Of a stretch of 64,000 nt of DNA, positions 38,000 through 45,735 are shown piece by piece. Numbering within the stretch: position 1 is the stretch's first letter; each line of letters opens with the position of its first letter. A model generated the notes under the pieces. That model worked only from the letters and a program-made list of their open reading frames with translations, searched no databases and was not told the DNA's origin. This DNA comes from an uncultured Pelagibacteraceae bacterium (GTDB lineage: Bacteria > Pseudomonadota > Alphaproteobacteria > Pelagibacterales > Pelagibacteraceae): NCBI GenBank assembly GCA_902544985.1, contig CACCFV010000003.1:1-64000 (forward strand), read 5' to 3'. The position numbers were made by a program, and so were the translations under genes.

Positions 38000-38627
38000 G
38001 TTTCTCTATATGCTCTGACATTTTAGATAAAACTTGTTTTTTATTTAATTTGTCTGTTCTTATCAAAATTGCATCTTTTACTCTTATTAGTGGACTATTC
38101 TTTCTTTTTTTATCCATAGAAGTTCTTTTAATTAAAGATTTTCTAACACTTTTTAAGGAAACCTTCTTTTTAATATCTACCCATCTTCTAAAGCTTGCAA
38201 CTTTAACATTGCACTTAAAGTAAAAAGCTAAATCATATTTTGGATTTTTAGCTAATATTTTACTAGCTATATCTCTGCCCTCTACACAAATCTTTTTATT
38301 TTTTTTAATTAATGTCATTTGAAAAGCATTTATTATTTTTCGAATATTCTTATTTTTTGCTAAAATAGCAACATGGTTACTTATTTCCTCAGAATGTAGA
38401 TTTAATTTTACTATTTTTTTATAGGAAATTTTTTTAAATTTTTTTTTAAGAAAATTAATACTGTTTTTTGGTTTATATTTGATTATTTCTTTGCTTGCAT
38501 ATCTATACAGTAACCCTGAATTTATGAGTAATAATTTGTATTTATTGGAAATGAGTTTTGCTGCTGTACTTTTTCCGCTCGCTGACTCTCCGTCACAAGC
38601 AATTATTAATTTTTTAAATTTTTTCAC
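37992..38627 (-). CDS. cmk: Cytidylate kinase
   Basis: Phosphorylates CMP/dCMP. The 211-residue protein has P-loop ACDGESASGKSTAAKLI (about 10-26), the NMP-binding NSGLLYRYASK and VEGRDIASKIL, and an FRRW-containing lid region. The start codon is GTG. In most proteobacteria cmk is followed by rpsA; here it is alone, with a convergent MFS gene downstream and a divergent coiled-coil gene 173 bases upstream, so the usual aroA-cmk-rpsA block is broken. Confidence 0.94.
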   Translation of the reverse strand: MKKFKKLIIACDGESASGKSTAAKLISNKYKLLLINSGLLYRYASKEIIKYKPKNSINFLKKKFKKISYKKIVKLNLHSEEISNHVAILAKNKNIRKIINAFQMTLIKKNKKICVEGRDIASKILAKNPKYDLAFYFKCNVKVASFRRWVDIKKKVSLKSVRKSLIKRTSMDKKRKNSPLIRVKDAILIRTDKLNKKQVLSKMSEHIEKLN

Positions 38628-38800
38628 TTAACTTTAATAATATTTACATTTGTTTTATGCAAAAAAATTATAAATTTTGTTAAATTTAACTTATATTAAT
38701 CACTTATAGGTTGAAACTCAAAATAAGCACAAATTAGCTCATTATAAGACAGAATTATTGAAACTAAGTCAAATATTTGTTTCTATGCGAATTATAAAAA
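38628..38800. other. Largest intergenic gap in the window, divergent promoter region
   Basis: 173 AT-rich bases between divergent cmk and the coiled-coil gene. The only structure I noticed is the 8-mer TTGAAACT occurring twice on the plus strand (38711-38718 and 38758-38765), 47 bases apart; either copy could be a -35 element or an operator half, but no convincing -10 follows at standard spacing. No RNA gene recognised. Confidence 0.3.
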
Positions 38801-39538
38801 ATGCCTAGAAAAAAAACTAAACAAAAAAAAATAAAAAAAGCTAATGGGATAGTAAAAATTACTAACTTAGCGCCAAAATCTTTTTTAAGTAAAGCTTTTT
38901 CTAATTATAAAAAAAATAAAGAGCTTAATAAAATTAAGGCTATCAAATTAGAAAAATTACAGGAAAAAAATCAAATTCTTAAAGAAAGAAAAGATCTTAA
39001 AGCTTGGGAAGAGAGACTTATTAAGGAAAGCAATAAATTAAAATTTGGTGAAGATGAATTAAGGTTAAAAGAAAAAGAAATTAAAATCAAAGAAGAAACT
39101 CAAAAGTTAGAGGCATCGAGATTAGTTAAAAAAGATGAAGAATTGATATTAATAAGTAAGGAACTAAGAGATAAAGAAAAAGAGTTAAAGCTTAGAGATG
39201 AAGCTCAAAATAGAAGAGATATAGATTTAAAAGTTAGGGAAGAAGAACAAAAAAATCTTGAACTAAAAGAGAAAAGAAGAAAAGAGAGAACTTTAAAAAT
39301 AATCAAAGAAGAAGAGGAAAAACAGAAACAACTTGAATATATCAAAATTAAAGAATGGGAAGAAAAATTTGATAGAGAACAAAAAGCAAAAGAACATAGA
39401 GAGAATTTAAGAGAGGAAAGATTAAGACAAAGAGAATTAGAAAAGCTTCAATCTTTTGAAAAAAAAGAGACTAATGTTGATAAAAACTTTTCTTCAGGAT
39501 TAGAAAAATTTGAAGTTGATGTGACTAAAGAAAATTAG
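38801..39538 (+). CDS. Highly charged coiled-coil protein, unknown function
   Basis: A 245-residue protein with no recognised domain. The N-terminus is strongly basic (PRKKTKQKKIKK, residues 2-13), then a short neutral stretch NLAPKSFLSKAFSNY, and from about residue 40 to 225 almost uninterrupted Lys/Glu/Arg heptad-like helix (for example KDLKAWEERLIKESNK, REEEQKNLELKEKRRKER). The tail (226-245) is acidic. There is no signal peptide or membrane span. A long single helix or coiled coil with a nucleic-acid- or membrane-binding basic head is plausible. It converges on the amidinotransferase gene with a 4-base overlap. Confidence 0.75.
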   Translation: MPRKKTKQKKIKKANGIVKITNLAPKSFLSKAFSNYKKNKELNKIKAIKLEKLQEKNQILKERKDLKAWEERLIKESNKLKFGEDELRLKEKEIKIKEETQKLEASRLVKKDEELILISKELRDKEKELKLRDEAQNRRDIDLKVREEEQKNLELKEKRRKERTLKIIKEEEEKQKQLEYIKIKEWEEKFDREQKAKEHRENLREERLRQRELEKLQSFEKKETNVDKNFSSGLEKFEVDVTKEN

Positions 39539-40653
39539 TTTTTTTGATTAGGAAAATAATCCTTTAATCCACCTTCCCTATAGACATCAGCTGTACAACA
39601 ATGAATGCCTCCGCCAAAAGCGTAAGCATCTCTTAATTCAACTGGTACAACTTCCATTCCCAATTTATCTAGTTGTTCAGCTTGATAGACTTCACTTTTT
39701 TCAACACAAACTGTTTTTGGATCAAGAACTAAAACATTCATGGATAGCCAAACAGATGAGTAACAAAGTGGTGGAGGTTCATTATGTGCAGGTTGAGCAC
39801 TGTCGATTATTTTCCATCCATTGTTCTCAAATAATTTTCTTTGTTCTTTTGGAAGCCTTCTTTGAGGATTATTTATAATAAGGCCCTCTTTGATAGGTGT
39901 AAAAGTTGCATCTATATGAATTGGATATGGATCCCCTGGAAAATTAACAGCATGAACTCTATGATCTTTATAATGTCTTTTTAGCCAATCAATACCTTTA
40001 AGATTAGTAGTAAAACCATGTTGAACAACCAAATCTTTACCAAATCTTAAAACATCAGCTGCATCAAATAATGGTTCTTCTTCAGTTGTTACAAAGTATT
40101 TTTTTTCAGTCCATTCTAATCTTTTTTGAACACCAATTTTATCTGATAGATAATCTTTTCTATAATCAGCATCTGTTAATCTTGGTTTTGGTGCTGACTC
40201 GTGTCTCATATTTGGATCTTCATTATAATAATGTTTAAGTAACGGTCGATAACAAAGATATTCAAACCATCTGCATCTATAACTCATAGTGGCCTCTAAA
40301 ATCTCATTTCCTACAGTTAACAAAACATCTCTTGGTGGCATGCAGCCAAACATGGTTTCGGCTTTCCAATCTGGCGTTGAGGTTGGTTGATTAAAATCTA
40401 ATGGTGTCGGTCTATCAACTTTGATCCCACGCTTTTCTAATAATGATGAAAAGTTATCTAAAAGTTCATTGGCTTTATCTATGGTATCTTTGGTTCTTGG
40501 TCCAAATTGACCCCTCATATCACTATCTTCTGGTACTTTAGCATCTAAAGCTGGTTCAGGAGCTGGTATACATGTTCCATCAGCACGACCTACAATGACG
40601 TGTTTTAATGGGTCCCACTCATTCCAACTATTAACAATTATTTTATCTGTCAT
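39535..40653 (-). CDS. Glycine amidinotransferase-like enzyme (AGAT family)
   Basis: Amidinotransferase that in AGAT moves an amidino group from arginine to glycine giving guanidinoacetate and ornithine; the reaction is reversible. The 372-residue protein matches the animal AGAT layout: NSWNEWDPLKHVIVGRA at the start, MPPRDVLLTVGNEILEA, catalytic Asp in EPLFDAADVLRFG, catalytic His in HIDATFTP and catalytic Cys in GGGIHCCTADVYREGG. The substrate could be another amine, since StrB-type amidinotransferases share this fold. It starts directly at the creatinase stop, with no gap, in an EamA-creatinase-AGAT operon. Confidence 0.9.
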   Translation of the reverse strand: MTDKIIVNSWNEWDPLKHVIVGRADGTCIPAPEPALDAKVPEDSDMRGQFGPRTKDTIDKANELLDNFSSLLEKRGIKVDRPTPLDFNQPTSTPDWKAETMFGCMPPRDVLLTVGNEILEATMSYRCRWFEYLCYRPLLKHYYNEDPNMRHESAPKPRLTDADYRKDYLSDKIGVQKRLEWTEKKYFVTTEEEPLFDAADVLRFGKDLVVQHGFTTNLKGIDWLKRHYKDHRVHAVNFPGDPYPIHIDATFTPIKEGLIINNPQRRLPKEQRKLFENNGWKIIDSAQPAHNEPPPLCYSSVWLSMNVLVLDPKTVCVEKSEVYQAEQLDKLGMEVVPVELRDAYAFGGGIHCCTADVYREGGLKDYFPNQKN

Positions 40654-41871
40654 TTAATTCTTTATAACGTTGTGTTCCGGACCAAATGGAAATTTAGTTA
40701 TATTTTCTACACTATCATTTTTAATTACTAAAATGTCATGTTCTCTATATCCACCAGCACCAGGTTTTCCCTCTGGGATCATAATCATCGGCTCCATTGA
40801 TATCACCATGTTTTCCTCTAGCACTGTATCAATATCCTCTCTTAATTCTAATCCAGCCTCTCTTCCGTAGAAATGAGATAACATTCCAAAAGAATGACCA
40901 TACCCAAAAGTTCTATATTGAAGATATCCAAGTGAGGCAAATAAATCATTTAACTCTTCACAAATTTGAGAACATTTAATACCTGGCTTTATCAATTCTA
41001 ATCCTCGCTTGTGAACTTTAACGTTTGCTTCCCATGCTCTAAGAGAGGCATCATCCACTTCATTAACAAATAAAGTCCTTTCCAGCGCTGTGTAGTATCC
41101 TGATATCATTGGAAAAGTATTCAAAGACAAAATATCTCCATTTTTCAAAGCTCTATTCGTTTTGGGATTGTGTGCACCATCTGTATTAATTCCTGACTGA
41201 AACCATACCCAAGTGTCCATATATTCTGCTCCAGGGTATGATTTTGCAATTTCTCTTTCCATTTGGTCACGTCCAGCTATTGCGATTTCTAACTCTGTTT
41301 GACCTGGCCTAATCAATTTAACCATTTCTTCAGCTCCTAAATCAGCAATTCTGGCTCCATTCTTTATAATTTCTATCTCTTCATCAGATTTTATCATTCT
41401 ATGTTTCATCAATTTTTTTGAAATATTTTTAAAAGTTGCATTCTCAAAAATTGAATTTAATTTATCTTTAATTTCCAGAGTTATATGATCATTTTCTATC
41501 CCAATTAACTTTGGTTTATCTTTTTTATCAATTATTGAGTTTATTGCTTTAAAGAAGTTATCTCTTTTCCAATCAGTATAAATGATATTATCACAATGTG
41601 ACCTTCTCCATGGTTGGCTTGCATCAATGTTTGCAGATATAGTAACAATTTTATTTTGTGTAACAACACATCCATAGGGTCTTCCAAATGAGCAATAAAT
41701 AAAACCAGTATAATATGCAATATTATGCATTGAGGTTAGAATAGTTATCTCAATGTCATTTTCAGACATTGCTTTTCTAAGTTTATGAACTCTATCTTTG
41801 TATTCTTTAAGTGAAAAAGGTAATTTTACTTTTTCTCCATTTCTTAAAGTAAAAAAATCAGGTCGTTCCAT
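40654..41871 (-). CDS. Creatinase (creatine amidinohydrolase)
   Basis: Hydrolyses creatine to sarcosine and urea; a metal-independent member of the M24 'pita-bread' fold. The 405 residues align along the whole length with the Pseudomonas enzyme as I remember it: LRNGEKVKLPFS, YCSFGRPYG, ANIDASQPWRRS, IYTDWKRDNFF, then DTWVWFQSGINTDGAHNP with the catalytic His, GYYTALERTLFV, QYRTFGYGHSFG and GAGGYREHDILV. A generic M24 aminopeptidase would not keep these blocks. The enzyme is cytoplasmic. It lies between an EamA carrier (11-base gap) and the amidinotransferase (0 gap). Confidence 0.92.
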   Translation of the reverse strand: MERPDFFTLRNGEKVKLPFSLKEYKDRVHKLRKAMSENDIEITILTSMHNIAYYTGFIYCSFGRPYGCVVTQNKIVTISANIDASQPWRRSHCDNIIYTDWKRDNFFKAINSIIDKKDKPKLIGIENDHITLEIKDKLNSIFENATFKNISKKLMKHRMIKSDEEIEIIKNGARIADLGAEEMVKLIRPGQTELEIAIAGRDQMEREIAKSYPGAEYMDTWVWFQSGINTDGAHNPKTNRALKNGDILSLNTFPMISGYYTALERTLFVNEVDDASLRAWEANVKVHKRGLELIKPGIKCSQICEELNDLFASLGYLQYRTFGYGHSFGMLSHFYGREAGLELREDIDTVLEENMVISMEPMIMIPEGKPGAGGYREHDILVIKNDSVENITKFPFGPEHNVIKN

Positions 41872-41882
41872 ATCTTAATAAA

Positions 41883-42788
41883 TCAATTAAGAGCAATGTG
41901 TCTTTTGTTCCAACGCATTACTAAACTGTAATAGACCAAGGAAATAAATAGAAAAAAACCACCTACTATTGTGTAAGTGTCGGGTACTTCATTAATCCCT
42001 AGGATTGGAAGCCATACCCAAAAAATTCCACCAATAACCTCAGTTAATGATAATAATGTTAATTCTGCAGCAGGAATAGCTTTTGAGCCAATAGAGTATA
42101 AAATTAATCCTAAGCAAACTAGTGTTCCATGAAGTGAAAATAACGCTCCATTATAGCTTGTTGAAAAAAACACTTGTTTAGTAATTAAAAGTATTAAAGC
42201 TGCAAAAACAAAACAAAAAAAACCTGAAAAAGCTACTGTTGTAAACTTTGGAGTCTCTGTTCTCCATCTTAAAGTCACAGAAAAAACAGAAAATCCAATT
42301 GATGAAAGCATTCCAAAAATAAAACCAACGACAGAATTAGACCCAGAACTTCCAAAGGCCATAATTATAATTCCAATAGTTGCAATAAAAATAGAAATCC
42401 AAACATTTAATGAAATTTTTTCCTTAAGAAATAAAAAAGCAAGAAGAGCAGTAAAAAAGGGCATTGCTGCCAAACAAAGCAAAGTAACTGCAGCTGAGGT
42501 ATTAGTAATTGAGTAAATAAAACTCATCATAGCAATTCCCAACCCTGTTCCACCAATAATTCCTGAATATCCCATCTTTAAATAATTTTTATAAAATTTA
42601 ATCCCCTCTTCAAAATAGAGATAAAGATTTAAAAGAATAAAAATTGTCAACCCTCTTCCAAATATATACTGCCATGGAACTTGATTTGGATTATCCATAT
42701 ACCTCACAACAAGAGGACCAAATGACCATAAAATTCCTGCAAACAAAACAACTGGGACTGCAATTTTTGGATTTTTTAATTCAAGCAT
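41883..42788 (-). CDS. EamA/DMT-family transporter of the creatinase operon
   Basis: Ten-span transporter of 301 residues with two EamA repeats. Seen: AGILWSFGPLVVRYMDN in the first span, TSAAVTLLCLAAMPFFTALLAFLFLKE closing repeat one and IPAAELTLLSLTEVIGGIFWVWLP in repeat two (quoted in part). It is the first gene of the minus-strand operon with creatinase and AGAT, so uptake or efflux of creatine, guanidinoacetate, sarcosine or urea is a reasonable guess. Divergent from the IscU-like gene. Confidence 0.88.
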   Translation of the reverse strand: MLELKNPKIAVPVVLFAGILWSFGPLVVRYMDNPNQVPWQYIFGRGLTIFILLNLYLYFEEGIKFYKNYLKMGYSGIIGGTGLGIAMMSFIYSITNTSAAVTLLCLAAMPFFTALLAFLFLKEKISLNVWISIFIATIGIIIMAFGSSGSNSVVGFIFGMLSSIGFSVFSVTLRWRTETPKFTTVAFSGFFCFVFAALILLITKQVFFSTSYNGALFSLHGTLVCLGLILYSIGSKAIPAAELTLLSLTEVIGGIFWVWLPILGINEVPDTYTIVGGFFLFISLVYYSLVMRWNKRHIALN

Positions 42789-42893
42789 TTTGGGAGATTA
42801 GTTCTAAAAATTTACAACTACAACAAAAATGAGATGACTTAAACAGTTAATTTAATTTTTCCATTTAAAGTTGTGTTAAAACTATTTCTATCC

Positions 42894-42920
42894 TTGATTG
42901 GTTTTCATTTGTTATATAAT
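42894..42920 (+). promoter_or_regulatory. Putative sigma-70 promoter of the IscU/SufU-like gene
   Basis: TTGATT (42894-42899) and a consensus TATAAT (42915-42920) are 15 bases apart. The predicted transcription start falls about 4 bases before the ATG at 42931, so the mRNA would be nearly leaderless. The upstream ATG used in the ORF track (42898) lies inside this promoter and is therefore unlikely to be the start. Spacing is slightly short of 17. Confidence 0.5.
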
Positions 42921-42930
42921 TAATTTCAAT

Positions 42931-43329
42931 ATGGATTTAGAAGTTCTTAAGATTGCCGCAAACACAGATAACAATAGAAATATTAAGAACAGAACTCATG
43001 TTTCAAAATTAAAAAATTCTTTGTGTGGAGATGAAATGCAGGTAGAGCTTATATTAAAAAATGGAAAAATTTTAGACTTTGGGTATCAAGGAAAGTCATG
43101 TGTTTACTGCCAAGCCTCAGCTAGTTTGTTATCAAAAATTTCTATTAACAACCAAAAAGAAAAGCTTAACGACTTATGTGACAAGGCAGAATTATATTTT
43201 AATGACAATGTAAAAATTACTGAAAAAGACTGGATTTCCTTGAAAAAATTGATCAAAAACGAAAATGTTAATAAAAAAGATTGTATATTGTTACCTTTCA
43301 AAACCTTAAAAAAGATAGTATCAACCTAA
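42931..43329 (+). CDS. IscU/SufU/NifU-type iron-sulfur cluster scaffold protein
   Basis: Scaffold for [2Fe-2S] assembly. From the chosen ATG (MDLEVLKIAANT) the protein has 132 residues with the three ligand regions: SLCGDEMQVEL, GKSCVYCQASAS and a C-terminal KDCILLPFKTL, equivalent to the RxxC..LPW block of SufU. The longer ORF-track form starts in the promoter and adds only a hydrophobic, unconserved leader. No other suf or isc gene is adjacent; it stands beside an HPP membrane protein (3-base gap), so its client pathway is unclear. Confidence 0.85.
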   Translation: MDLEVLKIAANTDNNRNIKNRTHVSKLKNSLCGDEMQVELILKNGKILDFGYQGKSCVYCQASASLLSKISINNQKEKLNDLCDKAELYFNDNVKITEKDWISLKKLIKNENVNKKDCILLPFKTLKKIVST

Positions 43330-43332
43330 GTT

Positions 43333-43797
43333 ATGGGTAGTACAAAACAATCCATTTTAGCTGGCCTATTTTCAATAATTACTATTGGGATTTTAACTTT
43401 TTTAACTTACAGAACTGAGTTTGGAGTGTTCTTGTTAGCTTCGTTTGGATCATCAATGGTTTTGCTATATGGATATCCTGAAAGTCCTTTTGCCCAACCA
43501 AAAAACGTTTTTTTTGGTCATTTAGTTACTGCAATAGTAGGTTTACTTTTTTTACATTTTATTCCATTACCAATCTTTCTAACTATCCCTTTAGCTGTGG
43601 GATTTGGAGTTGGATTAATGATCTTATTAAACGTTACACATCCTCCAGCGGGCGGTAATCCCATAATAGTAATAATTGGGAGTGTTTCATTTGATTACTT
43701 GCTAAGTCCTGTAATATCAGGGGCTGTAATAATTATTATTTTTGCAATTATCATTAACAAATTTATTCTAAAAAAGTCTTATCCAAGCCAAAAATAA
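43333..43797 (+). CDS. HPP family membrane protein
   Basis: A 154-residue integral membrane protein with four spans (about 8-26, 32-50, 65-100, 120-145). The family signature is present as LLNVTHPPAGGNPI (about 93-106), and the early FGVFLLASFGSSMVLLYGYPESPFAQP block is also typical. Some HPP proteins are linked to nitrite or other small-anion transport in plastids and cyanobacteria; that function cannot be transferred here with confidence. It follows the scaffold gene by 3 bases. Confidence 0.88.
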   Translation: MGSTKQSILAGLFSIITIGILTFLTYRTEFGVFLLASFGSSMVLLYGYPESPFAQPKNVFFGHLVTAIVGLLFLHFIPLPIFLTIPLAVGFGVGLMILLNVTHPPAGGNPIIVIIGSVSFDYLLSPVISGAVIIIIFAIIINKFILKKSYPSQK

Positions 43798-43866
43798 TTT
43801 GTTTGCCTGAGATCCTAAAATAATGTTAGATGCGCTATATAAATTTATAAATATACAGGAGAATAA

Positions 43867-45066
43867 ATGAAAATATTATGCGTATTATATGATGATCCAC
43901 AAGGTGGAATGCCGAAATCATATGCACTTTCAGAACTACCGAAGATAGAGAAATATCCTGATGGAATGACTTTACCTTCACCTAAAGGAAGAGATTATAC
44001 TCCAGGACAATTACTAGGATGTGTATCAGGTGAACTTGGGTTAAGAAAATTTTTAGAAAGCAACGGTCACGAATTAGTAGTTACTAATAGTAAAGATGGT
44101 GATGGATGTGAAGCTGACAAACATATTGTTGATGCTGACATTGTAATTTCTCAACCTTTCTTCCCATATTATTTGACAAAAGAGAGAATTGCTAAAGCTA
44201 AAAATCTTAAGATGGCTATCACAGCTGGAATTGGTTCAGACCATGTCGATTTACAAGCTGCAATGGATAATAAAATTGATGTTGTAGAGGTAACTTATTG
44301 TAATTCTCGATCTGTCGCTGAGCACATTGTTATGATGATTGTTTCAATGGTAAGAGATTACCACAATCAACATAGAATCGTTAATGAAGGTGGTTGGAAT
44401 ATTGCTGACGCAGTACAAAGATCATATGATGTTGAAGGTATGCACATTGGAACAGTTGCAGCAGGACGTATTGGTTTAGATGCATTAAGAAAAATGAAAC
44501 CATTCGATGTTCATTTGCACTATTTTGACAGACATAAACTACCTGATTCTGTTGAAAAAGAATTAAATCTTACATTTCATGAGTCTGTAGAATCAATGGT
44601 TAAAGTTTGTGATGTGGTAACAATTAATTGTCCTTTGCACCCTGAAACTGAGAACTTATTTGATGATGCAATGATAAGTAAAATGAAAAAAGGAGCATAT
44701 ATCGTAAACACTGCAAGAGGAAAAATCTGTAATCGTGATGCAATAGCAAAAGCATTGAAGAGTGGTCAATTAAGTGGTTACGCTGGAGACGTATGGTTTC
44801 CTCAGCCAGCACCTAATGATCATGTATGGAGAACTATGCCTAATCATGGTATGACACCTCATACTTCTGGTACATCTTTGACAGCTCAATCAAGATATGC
44901 TGATGGAGTTAGAGAAATACTAGAATGTTTCTTTGAAGGTAAAGAAATTAGAAATCAATATTTGATTGTTAAGGATGGTCAGTTAGCTGGTATGGGTGCT
45001 CACTCATATAGTAAAGGTTCAGCTACTGGGGGATCTGAAGAAGCAGCAAAATACAAAAAAAAATAA
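43867..45066 (+). CDS. fdh: NAD-dependent formate dehydrogenase
   Basis: Oxidises formate to CO2 with NAD+, without metal cofactors. The 399-residue protein matches the methylotroph enzyme over its full length: KILCVLYDDPQGG, GQLLGCVSGELGLRKFLESNGH (in part), ISQPFFPYYLT, TAGIGSDHVDLQAA, the NAD site GTVAAGRIGL, NCPLHPETENL, NTARGK, DVWFPQPAPNDHVWRTMP and PHTSGTSLTAQ with the catalytic His. Strong ribosome-binding site AGGAG 6 bases before ATG. It stands alone, closed by a hairpin, and probably disposes of formate from C1 metabolism of methyl groups, sarcosine and glycine. Confidence 0.96.
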   Translation: MKILCVLYDDPQGGMPKSYALSELPKIEKYPDGMTLPSPKGRDYTPGQLLGCVSGELGLRKFLESNGHELVVTNSKDGDGCEADKHIVDADIVISQPFFPYYLTKERIAKAKNLKMAITAGIGSDHVDLQAAMDNKIDVVEVTYCNSRSVAEHIVMMIVSMVRDYHNQHRIVNEGGWNIADAVQRSYDVEGMHIGTVAAGRIGLDALRKMKPFDVHLHYFDRHKLPDSVEKELNLTFHESVESMVKVCDVVTINCPLHPETENLFDDAMISKMKKGAYIVNTARGKICNRDAIAKALKSGQLSGYAGDVWFPQPAPNDHVWRTMPNHGMTPHTSGTSLTAQSRYADGVREILECFFEGKEIRNQYLIVKDGQLAGMGAHSYSKGSATGGSEEAAKYKKK

Positions 45067-45081
45067 TTTTCAATTAAAATA

Positions 45082-45115
45082 TTAAAGGTGGCTACTTATA
45101 AGTAGCTACCTTTAA
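45082..45115 (+). terminator. Hairpin after formate dehydrogenase
   Basis: AAAGGTGGCTACT (45084-45096) and AGTAGCTACCTTT (45101-45113) form a 13-bp stem with one G-U pair around a TATA loop, extendable by two A-T pairs. It is the strongest hairpin I found near a gene end. The downstream tail is AAAATCT rather than a clean T run, so it may act as an mRNA 3' stabiliser as much as an intrinsic terminator. Confidence 0.65.
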
Positions 45116-45124
45116 AATCTGGAC

Positions 45125-45151
45125 TTATCATAACGAATTTGTTTATGATAA
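45125..45151. promoter_or_regulatory. Palindrome directly upstream of msrA
   Basis: A perfect inverted repeat, TTATCATAA (45125-45133) and TTATGATAA (45143-45151), flanks a 9-base spacer and ends 3 bases before the msrA ATG. It could be an operator for a dimeric repressor or an RNA hairpin that hides the translation start. AT-rich composition makes chance palindromes more likely, so this is tentative. Confidence 0.4.
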
Positions 45152-45154
45152 TTA

Positions 45155-45730
45155 ATGAAGTATTTTTTAATAATTTTCTTTTTTTTAATTAATATAAATT
45201 TTTCATATTCTGCTCAAAAAGGTAAAGCATATTTTGCGGGAGGATGTTTTTGGTGTGTTGAGGAGTCTTTTGAAAAATTAAAAGGTGTGGAAGAGGTAAT
45301 TTCTGGTTATTCTGGAGGTATTACTAAAAACCCAACATACAAAGAGGTAACGTATGGGAATACAGGTCACTTTGAAGTTGTGGAAATAATTTATGATAAA
45401 AAAATTATTTCATTCAAGGAATTGTTAGAAAATTTTTGGGTTAATATTGATCCATTTGATGCTTACGGTCAATTTTGTGACAAAGGATATAGTTACAGAT
45501 CAGTTGCATTTTATCAAAATGAAGAAGAAAAAAAATTAATAGAAAAAGACATAAAAGATTTACAAAATAAATTTAACAAAAAAGTTGTTACATACATTAG
45601 GAATTTTGAAAAATTTTATAAGGCGGAGGAATACCATCAAGATTTTTATAAGATTAAATTAGAAAGATATCTTAGATATAAAAAAGCGTGTGGAAGAGAG
45701 GAATTGTTAAAAAGAATCTGGAGTCAATAA
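45155..45730 (+). CDS. msrA: Peptide methionine sulfoxide reductase MsrA, exported
   Basis: Reduces the S-form of methionine sulfoxide. The 191-residue precursor has a signal peptide (about 1-20, hydrophobic FLIIFFFLININFSYSA), so the enzyme acts in the periplasm. The catalytic motif is GGCFWCVE (Cys31), followed by GVEEVISGYSGG, HFEVVEIIYD, DPFDAYGQFCDKG and YRSVAFY. No msrB is fused or adjacent. selO follows after a few bases, and an oxidative-damage theme continues downstream. Confidence 0.95.
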   Translation: MKYFLIIFFFLININFSYSAQKGKAYFAGGCFWCVEESFEKLKGVEEVISGYSGGITKNPTYKEVTYGNTGHFEVVEIIYDKKIISFKELLENFWVNIDPFDAYGQFCDKGYSYRSVAFYQNEEEKKLIEKDIKDLQNKFNKKVVTYIRNFEKFYKAEEYHQDFYKIKLERYLRYKKACGREELLKRIWSQ

Positions 45731-45735
45731 ACTTT

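Noticed and set aside
38628-38800. Ribosomal protein S1 leader or rpsA remnant near cmk
   Set aside because: cmk points away from this gap and no rpsA-like sequence or leader structure is visible.
40654-41871. Generic Xaa-Pro aminopeptidase (M24) annotation
   Set aside because: Full-length match to creatinase-specific blocks such as YCSFGRPYG and GGYREHDILV is far better than to aminopeptidases.
42898-42930. Upstream ATG of the IscU-like ORF
   Set aside because: It falls between the -35 and -10 of the probable promoter and encodes an unconserved hydrophobic leader.
43800-43820. TTGCCTGAGATCC before formate dehydrogenase, similar to the complement of the glycine aptamer end (CTCAGGCAAA)
   Set aside because: No CGCCGAAGG core or pairing partner lies nearby on either strand; chance 10-base match.
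45688-45735. Upstream extension of SelO in the ORF track
   Set aside because: It overlaps msrA by 43 bases and is not similar to SelO N-termini; ATGs at 45736 and 45748 follow the msrA stop.
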